Part shown: positions 9,501 to 21,500 of the stretch, one piece after another | Layout of the letters: every line of letters starts with the position of its first letter | How positions within the stretch are numbered: the stretch's first letter is position 1 | NCBI GenBank assembly: GCA_022376925.1 | Contig: JAIOJX010000027.1 | Coordinates: forward strand, 16,633,471 to 16,697,470 | DNA: 64,000 nt | Direction: 5' to 3' | Origin: Tragulus kanchil | Lineage: Eukaryota; Chordata; Mammalia; Artiodactyla; Tragulidae | Position numbers and translations under genes: made by a program | Notes under the pieces: generated by a model | What the model saw: only the letters and a program-made list of their open reading frames with translations | Databases searched by the model: none | Told to the model about the DNA's origin: nothing

Positions 9501-12500
9501 AGGGCTTCCCGGACTGCCTAGGTCCTGCTTCGAGGGCTGCTGCGTGTCTGTCCCTTTCCTGCCCTCGGGGGACAGGTGCCAGCCCTGTGGCTGAGCTCTC
9601 TGCCCCGCGTCTCTGGGCCCGGCTCTGCGAGGCCAGGAGCGCAGCGGGCAGGGCTTGGCCGGCCCCGGGGCACGCTGTCTCAGGCCGCGCTCCGCCCCGG
9701 GCGACCCCCGGCGGGCACCGAGTCTGTCCGGACAGCCCTCAGGCTGCCCCGTGGTGCCGCGGACGGCGATGAGAGCCGAGGCGTGACCTTCCCACCCCCA
9801 GCCCGCGCTGCAGCTCCGCTCCGGCCGGCCGGCCTGCCCCTCCCCGGAACAGACCCCGCCGCGGCCAGGCCGCTCTGGCCACAGCCGACGTACCAGGGAG
9901 TGTCCGTCGTACAGCACAATCTCTCCAGTGGTCAGGCTCCCAGGATAGGCCACGTAGGAGTTGGAATGGTTGATGGAGAGTGCACACAGACCTGGCGGGG
10001 GGCAGACGCTGGTGAGCTGCTGGGCCACCCGGGAGACCTCGCAGGTCAAGGGCACTGGGCGCGGCCACAGCGCCATCTGCTGGCGAGGCGGGGAGCGGCC
10101 GTGCAGATCTAGACTCGGCGATTCTTCTTGGTAAAGGGTCCCTTAATGCGAATTCCCAGGGGCAGCCCTGGTGACTGGACACCCACTGTGCCCACAAGGC
10201 GGCGGAGAGATCAGAGGGTAGAGTAGGTTCAGTGCTGTTCTTCAAGCTGTGCCCCCCGGGCCCTGGGATAACATCTGCTTGTCTTCCAATTCCATTCCCT
10301 TCTGGGTGACGAGCCCCCAAACTGAAGGAAATGTTCCTACGGTCAAAGGGCCTTCCACTGTAACTCGGTGGTAAAGCATCCACCTGCCAAGGCGGGTAAA
10401 ACCGCAAGAGAGCCTTCTGGATCAGGCTAAAGTGGACCTGACCCTGACCTTCTGGGGGAAGAGCAGAAGGTCAACAGAAAAGGAGGCAAACATGGAGATT
10501 GGGAACCAAGGCCCTGCCTCCTGCGTGGGGTTTGGAGAGGCCCCGGCCGGGGCTTGTCACTCGCCAGACGGCCGAGGGAGGAGGGGACTGAGCCCAGCGC
10601 CCTCTCCCGAGGCTCCCTGCACCCTCCTGCCTGTTCGGGGTCCTCGGCCTTAGAAGAGCCCACTCACCCCTTCCCAGCTTTGCTCTGAGCAACCCCGCGC
10701 CCCCGTGCTATATGGGGAATGTGCCATCAAGGTGCAATTTCAAGAACAGCTAGGCAGGCAAGGGTGTTCTGTTCTCGCGGAAGCGGGGAGGGCAGACGAG
10801 GAGGAGATGGGTGCCCTGCGTGGTGGGTCCCTCCTGGAGGGGCCGTTGGCAGGGAAGATGCTGTGGCTGGAGGTGGCGTCTGGGGAAGGGCTGGAGACAC
10901 AGAGCCGAGGGTCAGGGCCTTGCAGGGGCAGCGGGCGAGCCGCAGACCAGAGCAGAGGGTCAGGGCCTTGCAGGGGCAGCGGGCGAGCCGCAGACCAGAG
11001 CAGAGGGTCAGGGCCTTGCAGGGGCAGCGGGCGAGCTGCAGACCAGAGCAGAGGGTCAGGGCCTTGCAGGGGCAGCGGGCCACCGCCGACAGGTTCTGAG
11101 CACAGGGTGAAAACAACAGCAAAAGGCAGTGCTAATCAAAAGCATGACGAGACACCACTTCGCACCCTCTAGGGGGGCTCTAATCTAAGAGACGGGCAAC
11201 CACGGCCCTCTCCACCTCTGCGGGGAACCAAGGCTGCGGCGGGGGCAGTGGCCAACAGCTTGGCCGTTCCTCAAAAGGTCAACAAGCACAGGATGACTCT
11301 ATCAGCCCAACTTCCACTCCTGGAGAAACTAAAATGTGCAGCTTCTTAAAAACTTCCACACAGATTTCCTAGCAACGGGATTCGTAACAAACAGGGGAAG
11401 CAGCCTAGAAGTCAATCAATGGACGAACAGATAGAATATGACACATTGTTAACGATGGAACAGTATCAGACACTGACAAGAAACGAAACCCTGATGCACA
11501 CAACATGGATGAAAATACCCGGAACACACCTCGCTGAGCGCGAGGCCCGGTCACACAGCCCGTCCACCGCATGACGCCACTCACGCGGCACGTCCCGACC
11601 AGATCCGGCTGCGATGAGGGCCGCCTGGGGCGGGGGGCGAGGGGGTGCAGGCGAGAGACACGGTCTCTGGGATGGGGGCGACGGAACCCTCTGAGGGGAC
11701 AGTGGTGGCCAGAGCTCCGGCTAGAAGAGCTGCTGGACGGCCTGTCCTAAATGGGTCAACCGGCCTTAGAAGAGCCCACTCACCTTCCCAGCTTTGCTCT
11801 GAGCAANCCCGCGCCCCCGTGCTATATGGGGAATGTGCCATCAAGGTGCAATTTCAAGAACAGCTAGGCAGGCAAGGGTGTTCTGTTCTCGCGGAAGCGG
11901 GGAGGGCAGACGAGGAGGAGATGGGTGCCCTGCGTGGTGGGTCCCTCCTGGAGGGGCCGTTGGCAGGGAAGATGCTGTGGCTGGAGGTGGCGTCTGGGGA
12001 AGGGCTGGAGACACAGAGCCGAGGGTCAGGGCCTTGCAGGGGCAGCGGGCGAGCCGCAGACCAGAGCAGAGGGTCAGGGCCTTGCAGGGGCAGCGGGCGA
12101 GCCGCAGACCAGAGCAGAGGGTCAGGGCCTTGCAGGGGCAGCGGGCGAGCTGCAGACCAGAGCAGAGGGTCAGGGCCTTGCAGGGGCAGCGGGCCACCGC
12201 CGACAGGTTCTGAGCACAGGGTGAAAACAACAGCAAAAGGCAGTGCTAATCAAAAGCATGACGAGACACCACTTCGCACCCTCTAGGGGGGCTCTAATCT
12301 AAGAGACGGGCAACCACGGCCCTCTCCACCTCTGCGGGGAACCAAGGCTGCGGCGGGGGCAGTGGCCAACAGCTTGGCCGTTCCTCAAAAGGTCAACAAG
12401 CACAGGATGACTCTATCAGCCCAACTTCCACTCCTGGAGAAACTAAAATGTGCAGCTTCTTAAAAACTTCCACACAGATTTCCTAGCAACGGGATTCGTA

Positions 12501-15500
12501 ACAAACAGGGGAAGCAGCCTAGAAGTCAATCAATGGACGAACAGATAGAATATGACACATTGTTAACGATGGAACAGTATCAGACACTGACAAGAAACGA
12601 AACCCTGATGCACACAACATGGATGAAAATACCCGGAACACACCTCGCTGAGCGCGAGGCCCGGTCACACAGCCCGTCCACCGCATGACGCCACTCACGC
12701 GGCACGTCCCGACCAGATCCGGCTGCGATGAGGGCCGCCTGGGGCTGGGGGCGAGGGGGTGCAGGCGAGAGTCACGGTCTCTGGGATGGGGGGCGGACGG
12801 AACCCTCTGAGGGGGACAGTGGTGGCCAGAGCTCCGGCTAGAAGAGCTGCTGGACGGCCTGTCCTAAATGGGTCAACCGCATGCCACGTGGGGACACCCC
12901 CGTGAAGCTGCCGGGGGAAGAGACCGTGTTTCAGGAACACCTGGCCGAGACAGGCAGAGGACGCGGGCTCAGGACCTGCTCCACCATCCGGGGGCTGAGT
13001 TATCTGTGGCCCTCTCGGCCTGTTTCCTGCCTGTGAAACGAGGGGTCAGGGAGCCGTGGGGATCCAGGCTGCTTTCGAGCTTTAGTGTTCCAAGAATCCA
13101 AGTCCGCATTGACCTACTTCCTCCACTAAAAATATCGAGGCCCACCTCTGGCAGGGACAGCAGAAAGGCCTGGACAGACCCCTTCAGAGTTTGTTTTCCT
13201 TTTTAAACAGGACATCGCCTTAGTTCCAGGAGTGGCCGCTCGATGACCCGACAGTTGTATGTAACACACAGTGATCAGCGCCTAAGTCTAGCTAACGTCC
13301 TTCGCCTTTCGGGTGTGCACGCCGACCCTCGCAGACTCCCTGGCGGTCCCCAGACATGCTGGCGGTGCGCCCCTGTGGTCTCCTCAGGTCTGATTCTCAG
13401 ACAGGCCGGTCGGCTCTGCGAATGCACCTTCTCGTGGAGCGCTGGGGGGAGCAGGTGGGCTTGGCCACAGGCTCAGGTGTTTCTGTTATCCTTGCCAGTC
13501 TTCTGCGTCTGTCACAAGCATCCCCCGAAACCCTTCGCAGGAAGGGAAATGTGCCTTCTCTTTGATACTGTTTTATAAGATAAAAGCGAGAGCACTAAAA
13601 ACTTGTAGGGCCCAGAAAATATGGAGGAACAGGAAAAGAAAGCACCCATAACTCTAAAACCCAGAGGCTCTGCACTGTGCTCAACAGTTGAGTATATTTT
13701 CTTCCAGCAACTTTTTTTTAAATATAAAGAGTTAGGTTTTAATGTGGCTTTTGGACTTTAGGCCTGACACACATTTTCATAAATCATGGTCAGCTATAAT
13801 TCCACCGAAATGGTTTGGCTATAAGCCTCCTGAAGCTGAAGACCCCTCACGCGGCCCCCCGGGTCCCGACCAGATCCGGCTGCGATGAGGGCCGCCTGGG
13901 GCTGGGGCGAGGGGGTGCAGGCGAGAGTCACGGTCTCTGGGATGGGGGGCGGACGGAACCCTCTGAGGGGGACAGTGGTGGCCAGAGCTCCGGCTAGAAG
14001 AGCTGCTGGACGGCCTGTCCTAAATGGGTCAACCGCATGCCACGTGGGGACACCCCCGTGAAGCTGCCGGGGGAAGAGACCGTGTTTCAGGAACACCTGG
14101 CCGAGACAGGCAGAGGACGCGGGCTCAGGACCTGCTCCACCATCCGGGGGCTGAGTTATCTGTGGCCCTCTCGGCCTGTTTCCTGCCTGTGAAACGAGGG
14201 GTCAGGGAGCCGTGGGGATCCAGGCTGCTTTCGAGCTTTAGTGTTCCAAGAATCCAAGTCCGCATTGACCTACTTCCTCCACTAAAAATATCGAGGCCCA
14301 CCTCTGGCAGGGACAGCAGAAAGGCCTGGACAGACCCCTTCAGAGTTTGTTTTCCTTTTTAAACAGGACATCGCCTTAGTTCCAGGAGTGCCGCCCGCTC
14401 GATGACCCGACAGTTGTATGTAACACACAGTGATCAGCGCCTAAGTCTAGCTAACGTCCTTCGCCTTTCGGGTGTGCACGCCGACCCTCGCAGACTCCCT
14501 GGCGGTCCCCAGACATGCTGGCGGTGCGCCCCTGTGGTCTCCTCAGGTCTGATTCTCAGACAGGCCGGTCGGCTCTGCGAATGCACCTTCTCGTGGAGCG
14601 CTGGGGGGAGCAGGTGGGCTTGGCCACAGGCTCAGGTGTTTCTGTTATCCTTGCCAGTCTTCTGCGTCTGTCACAAGCATCCCCCGAAACCCTTCGCAGG
14701 AAGGGAAATGTGCCTTCTCTTTGATACTGTTTTATAAGATAAAAGCGAGAGCACTAAAAACTTGTAGGGCCCAGAAAATATGGAGGAACAGGAAAAGAAA
14801 GCACCCATAACTCTAAAACCCAGAGGCTCTGCACTGTGCTCAACAGTTGAGTATATTTTCTTCCAGCAACTTTTTTTTAAATATAAAGAGTTAGGTTTTA
14901 ATGTGGCTTTTGGACTTTAGGCCTGACACACATTTTCATAAATCATGGTCAGCTATAATTCCACCGAAATGGTTTGGCTATAAGCCTCCTGAAGCTGAAG
15001 AAGAAGCGCCTGCTTTCCATTCGAGAACCGCGGGCATCGCTGGCTGCCATGAGGAAGAAATCCTGTGACTCGAAGGCATTCCCATCCTGTATTTACCATC
15101 GCTATTAAGTCGCTCAGTCGTGTCCAGCTCTTTGCGACCCCACGGCCCGCAGCCCGCCGGGCTCCTCTGCCCACGGGCTTCTCCAGGCAAGAAGACTGCA
15201 GCGGGCTGCCGTGCCCTCCTCCAGGGGGCCTTCCCAGGTCAGGGGTCACACCGGGTCTCCCGCAACGGCAGGCGGAGTCGTCACTGCTCAGCCACCAGGA
15301 AAGGCCCGGCATTTACAGCATCACATGTCAAACTTTACGCAAGTTAGCAGTGGTTTATGCAACGCTGCTCCCTCTGGATGGATTAATGGAATATGGTCTC
15401 CAGTTTTTAAAAACAGAAAGGAGAGACGTCATCTCTGGCCTTGCAGACGCTCTGTGGATGGACTCCAGTTGTGGTCCATCTTCAGAAAGAGCGCTCCCTG

Positions 15501-18500
15501 GGGACGACAGCTACTCTGCCCTGTTACCCACACTGCCGCGTGGTGCAGACCGCTCCCCCGATTGGCGGGGAGACGGACAGCGCCCCTGCGCTCTGCGGCT
15601 GGTGGATTTTTTATGGAGATTTCCACCCGCAGCTGCTCAGGGTGCAGACTGCCGTGCTGCCAGGAAATGAACTCGAGCCCCGTGCGGCAAACCGTGGAGA
15701 GGCAGCTGCCTGCGGTCTTCGACACAACAGGAGCCGGCACGACACAGAGGACAGAAGGAAGGAAAGTTACAGCCCCGGCCAGGACCGAGCGTGAAGCAAC
15801 GGCAGGATGCGGCGCGGACCGCGTGTTCAGAGTCCCCGAGTCGAAAGACATTCAGGATCTGTGGGCCTGAGCCGGTGGGCCGGGGGGTCGCACCTCCCTC
15901 CCGAACCCACGAAATTCATCAGATCAAGAGCCGGAGTTTCCATCTTCTAAGCTTTTTTGCTCAGAAAATGGAGGGTGGGGATGGATAAAGGAGAGCCCTG
16001 GCCTCTGAGGACCGTGTCTCCGTGGCTTCTGCCTCCCCGCGGCGGCCAGGGATTCCCGAGGGAGGGCCGGTCGTGTCCCGGCGCGGGAGCTTTGTCCCCA
16101 AGGGCTCTCCGGGCTGGCCGCCGACCGAGCCTTCGCTCTCAGCCCCTCCGGCCCCCGGGGAGCCCTCCCCACGGTAGCTCTCCTTCGGGTCTTCAGTTTA
16201 GGCCGCGGCCCGGCGGCCGCCGGCAGGAGACCCTCCCCAGGCACCGCCCAGGCGCACAGGCTGGGGCTCACCTGTCGGGTTGGCAGGAATATCCAGGATG
16301 GTCTTCAGAAGCTTCATGTCCTTGATGTTGTGAATGTAAATGGACTCCTCCAGGCAGACGAGCAGCCTCTGCAACCACACAGACCCGCCTGTTTACTGGG
16401 CCGATGCCGCGGAAAGCGCCCGACCATCCGAACTCGCCCCTTTCCTGTGAATCCTGACTTGACCCTGAGCCTTAAGGGGGAGGGACTGTGACGATCAGTT
16501 TGAAGAGTACGTTATGGACACACACCCGTATGTACATCAATGTTCACTGGACAGAAGCATCTCTGGCCTTGCAGCGCTCTGTGGATGGACTCCAGTTGTG
16601 GTCCATCTTCAGAAAGAGCGCTCCCTGGGGACGACAGCTACTCTGCCCTGTTACCCACACTGCCGCGTGGTGCAGACCGCTCCCCCGATTGGCGGGGAGA
16701 CGGACAGCGCCCCTGCGCTCTGCGGCTGGTGGATTTTTTATGGAGATTTCCACCCGCAGCTGCTCAGGGTGCAGACTGCCGTGCTGCCAGGAAATGAACT
16801 CGAGCCCCGTGCGGCAAACCGTGGAGAGGCAGCTGCCTGCGGTCTTCGACACAACAGGAGCCGGCACGACACAGAGGACAGAAGGAAGGAAAGTTACAGC
16901 CCCGGCCAGGACCGAGCGTGAAGCAACGGCAGGATGCGGCGCGGACCGCGTGTTCAGAGTCCCCGAGTCGAAAGACATTCAGGATCTGTGGGCCTGAGCC
17001 GGTGGGCCGGGGGGTCGCACCTCCCTCCCGAACCCACGAAATTCATCAGATCAAGAGCCGGAGTTTCCATCTTCTAAGCTTTTTTGCTCAGAAAATGGAG
17101 GGTGGGGATGGATAAAGGAGAGCCCTGGCCTCTGAGGACCGTGTCTCCGTGGCTTCTGCCTCCCCGCGGCGGCCAGGGATTCCCGAGGGAGGGCCGGTCG
17201 TGTCCCGGCGCGGGAGCTTTGTCCCCAAGGGCTCTCCGGGCTGGCCGCCGACCGAGCCTTCGCTCTCAGCCCCTCCGGCCCCCGGGGAGCCCTCCCCACG
17301 GTAGCTCTCCTTCGGGTCTTCAGTTTAGGCCGCGGCCCGGCGGCCGCCGGCAGGAGACCCTCCCCAGGCACCGCCCAGGCGCACAGGCTGGGGCTCACCT
17401 GTCGGGTTGGCAGGAATATCCAGGATGGTCTTCAGAAGCTTCATGTCCTTGATGTTGTGAATGTAAATGGACTCCTCCAGGCAGACGAGCAGCCTCTGCA
17501 ACCACACAGACCCGCCTGTTTACTGGGCCGATGCCGCGGAAAGCGCCCGACCATCCGAACTCGCCCCTTTCCTGTGAATCCTGACTTGACCCTGAGCCTT
17601 AAGGGGGAGGGACTGTGACGATCAGTTTGAAGAGTACGTTATGGACACACACCCGTATGTACATCAATGTTCACTGGACAGAAGCACAAAGTACAGGATC
17701 TTTGAAAATTTCATTTAGAAATGGAGATTTCCTTCTCTCTTTTCTGTACTTTGTGTGCTCAGTTGTTTCCGACTCTTTGTGGCCCCGTGGCCTGCAGCCC
17801 GCCAGGCCCCCCTGTCCATGGGCTTCTCCAGGCGAGAGCACTGCAGTGGGCTGCCACGCCCTCCTCCGGGGGATCTTCCCCACCCAGGGACCAAATCCGC
17901 ATCCCCTGCATTGGCAGGTGGATTCTTTACCACTGGGGAGGGGCTTTCGGTCTGGGGGGCTCCTGCCTCCAACAGCCCCCTGTTCCTGCGGCCTTGGCTT
18001 CCTCCAGGCCACTGCTTCTCAGACCCCGACAAGCGCCTGGCATCCCATAGGCGAGGCCTGGGCGCCGCCTGCAGACTTTGGCTCAGAGGGGTTTCAACGC
18101 AGACCCAGGGAGTGAGGACCACGGCTCCCAAGCCAGATCCTCTCTTCCCGGGGAACAACTCTTGGGATGGAAGGGGCCTAAAATTACTGGGAGAAGCCGC
18201 AGGCTCTCCTTCTGAGAAAAGCCTGCTCTTCTGTTCTCCCTGCTCAGAACTTAACAGGAGACTGACCCTTGATCCAAGCAGAAAAAGTAACATTGAAACA
18301 CCTTCCTCAGTTTCATCTGAGGCTCTGTGACCACGATACCAGGTGCCCAGGGGTGAAGAAACGGATTCTCAAGGGGCTTCCAAGCCGATGGCCTACATCA
18401 GTGCTCGGCTGTGAAGCAGACATTCCCTGACCTCCCCTCCACTCTGCCTCTGTCCTGCACTTAACTACAGCAAAGGTGGGTGTGTGGAGACTGCAGGATT

Positions 18501-21500
18501 TGTGCCTGGGGAATCCCACGACAGAGGGGCCTGACGGGCCACAGTCCATAAGGTCGCAAGAGTCAGACACGACTGAAGAGACTAAACAACAAAACAGCTT
18601 GACTAGAATGTTCTACGCTCCTTTTACTAACTGGGGGCCTCTCCGGGGGTTCTGACGGCCACGGATCCTCCGGCCAGCGCAGGAGACGGGAGTTCCAGCC
18701 CTGCGTCAGGAGCATCCCCCGGAGGAGAGCATGGAAGCCCACTCCGGGATTCTTGCCTGGGAAATGCCATGGACAGAGGAGCCTGGCGGGCCACAGTCCA
18801 GAGTCGGACACGAACAACCCACTTTCACCTACTGACCAGTCAGTCTCGCAGAGCCCGGGGCTGGCCTGCAGCTCAGCTCACTCCCGTCACCCTGGCTCTC
18901 GCCTACTGTCCATGGGCTTCTCCAGGCGAGAGCACTGCAGTGGGCTGCCACGCCCTCCTCCGGGGGATCTTCCCCACCCAGGGACCAAATCCGCATCCCC
19001 TGCATTGGCAGGTGGATTCTTTACCACTGGGGAGGGGCTTTCGGTCTGGGGGGCTCCTGCCTCCAACAGCCCCCTGTTCCTGCGGCCTTGGCTTCCTCCA
19101 GGCCACTGCTTCTCAGCCCCCGACAAGCGCCTGGCATCCCATAGGCGAGGCCTGGGCGCCGCCTGCAGACTTTGGCTCAGAGGGGTTTCAACGCAGACCC
19201 AGGGAGTGAGGACCACGGCTCCCAAGCCAGATCCTCTCTTCCCGGGGAACAACTCTTGGGATGGAAGGGGCCTAAAATTACTGGGAGAAGCCGCAGGCTC
19301 TCCTTCTGAGAAAAGCCTGCTCTTCTGTTCTCCCTGCTCAGAACTTAACAGGAGACTGACCCTTGATCCAAGCAGAAAAGTAACATTGAAACACCTTCCT
19401 CAGTTTCATCTGAGGCTCTGTGACCACGATACCAGGTGCCCAGGGGTGAAGAAACGGATTCTCAAGGGGCTTCCAAGCCGATGGCCTACATCAGTGCTCG
19501 GCTGTGAAGCAGACATTCCCTGACCTCCCCTCCACTCTGCCTCTGTCCTGCACTTAACTACAGCAAAGGTGGGTGTGTGGAGACTGCAGGATTTGTGCCT
19601 GGGGAATCCCACGACAGAGGGGCCTGACGGGCCACAGTCCATAAGGTCGCAAGAGTCAGACACGACTGAAGAGACTAAACAACAAAACAGCTTGACTAGA
19701 ATGTTCTACGCTCCTTTTACTAACTGGGGGCCTCTCCGGGGGTTCTGACGGCCACGGATCCTCCGGCCAGCGCAGGAGACGGGAGTTCCAGCCCTGCGTC
19801 AGGAGCATCCCCCGGAGGAGAGCATGGAAGCCCACTCCGGGATTCTTGCCTGGGAAATGCCATGGACAGAGGAGCCTGGCGGGCCACAGTCCAGAGTCGG
19901 ACACGAACAACCCACTTTCACCTACTGACCAGTCAGTCTCGCAGAGCCCGGGGCTGGCCTGCAGCTCAGCTCACTCCCGTCACCCTGGCTCTCGCCTACT
20001 GTCCGAGGTTCTAGAAGAAAAGCTTCTTTTATCAACTAGGAAGGTACGTATCGTGCCTGCTCTCAGAGGCGTGCACCCTGTCACTCCCCGCCTGACAACG
20101 AGGGCCCCTAGGAACATCCGGTCAAACAAGTGCAGCCGTCTACAAACCCAGGTACATCCGGTTTCTGCCTTTATTCCACAGGTGAGCTGTCCTCTGTTGG
20201 TGCAAGGGGATTAAGAGCCACTCAAAACGAAACATCAAAAGTACTCCTCAGTATTGCTCCTTCCTGCAGAGACAGTCCCTTGGAGAGCGAGGAGATCAAA
20301 CTGGTCGATCCTAACGGAAATCGACCCTGAATATTCTCTGGAAGGACTGACGCTGAAGCTGAAGTTCTAACACTTTGGCCGCCTGATGTGATGAGCCGAC
20401 TCAGCGGAAGAGACCCTGAGCTGGGAAAGACTGGGGGCAGGAGGAGACGGGAGCCGCAGAGGAGGAGGTGGCTGAATGGCGCCATCGACTCAACCGACGG
20501 GAGTTCGAGCCAACTCTGGGAGATGGTGCAGGACAGGGAAGCCTGGCGTGCCGCAGTCCTTGGGGCTGCAAAGACTTGGACGTGCCTGAGTGACTGAACA
20601 ACAGATTTAGAGGAAAACGGGGGTCTTCGTTCCTCTTAACTCCCTACACAAATCTGGAACTTTCCCGTTGTTTTGCAGAAAGGAAATGCACTGCCTGAGG
20701 ACCTGATTAATTAGAGCAGAGCCTTTTTTCCCAGTCTGCGGGGCGGGGCAGGACCCTGGCCTGGCAGGGAGGGGCTGCGGCAGCCCTCCAAACCAAAAGG
20801 GAAGTCCCCAACACAAGCTGTGATTTATTTTTCAAATTTATTAAACTTTACTGATTTTCACTCTTGTTAGAAAAACTCTTCCCTGTACACAGATCAAAGA
20901 GGAATTTGATTTAGGTTTTCCTTTTTTAAAAAACGTTTCATTTTGTAACCAGTGGGCTTCCCTGGCGGCTCAGATGGGAAAGCATCTGCCTGCAATGCAG
21001 GCGGCCCAGTTTCGATCCCTGGGTCGGGAAGATTCCCTGGAGGAGGGCGTGGCAATCCGCTCCAGTGTTCCTGCCTGGAGACTCCCGCGGACAGAGGAGT
21101 CTGGCGGGCTACGGTCTGCGGGGTCACAAAGAGTCGCACACGACTGAGTGACTAACACTTATGTTGGGTTAACAAGCACTGGGATAGTTCGGGTGGACAG
21201 TGGAGGGACTCAGCCCTAGGCACCACGTGTCCACCTCGCCGAGCCTCCCCTCCCGTCCAGGGGGCCACACACGCTGCGCAGCGCTCCCCGTGCCACGCAG
21301 CGGGCCCACGCTGGCCACCCATGTAAAGTGCAGCAGTGCGTGTCCGTCTAGGCCAGACTCCCTCAGTATCCCCCCCCTTCCAAGCCCCTCCCAGAAACCC
21401 CAGGTTTGTTCTCTAAGTCCGTAAGTCTGTTTCTGCCAAACCTGAACGTTTTCAAGAGAAGCAAACCCTGAAGACTTTCCAGACGTGGTTCAGACCATCT

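Larger units (their letters stand above)
8011..10307. repeat. Tandem duplication 2 (offset 1149 bp), contains WIPI1 exons 5 and 6
   Basis: Copy A 8011-9159 and copy B 9160-10307. Differences are single bases around exon 6 and a 1-bp deletion near 9699. Confidence 0.9.
10645..12879. repeat. Tandem duplication 3 (offset 1116 bp), intron 4
   Basis: Copy A 10645-11760 and copy B 11761-12879. An N at 11807 and a 2-bp deletion near 11785 sit close to the join. The last about 185 bp are also the start of duplication 4. Confidence 0.9.
15430..17686. repeat. Tandem duplication 5 (offset 1128 bp), contains WIPI1 exon 4
   Basis: Copy A 15430-16557 and copy B 16558-17686. The one difference seen is a 1-bp deletion about 20 bp after the join (GCAGACGC against GCAGCGC). 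Confidence 0.9.
17812..20004. repeat. Tandem duplication 6 (offset 1094 bp), intron 3
   Basis: Copy A 17812-18905 and copy B 18906-20004, with CTGTCC shared at both ends. One A is missing in a homopolymer near 19379. The unit carries three SINE fragments. Confidence 0.9.

Noticed and set aside
10705..11172. Repetitive 16-residue protein encoded by the 48-bp array
   Set aside because: Open in several frames only because 48 is divisible by three and the unit lacks stops. It is intronic, with no splice or promoter support.
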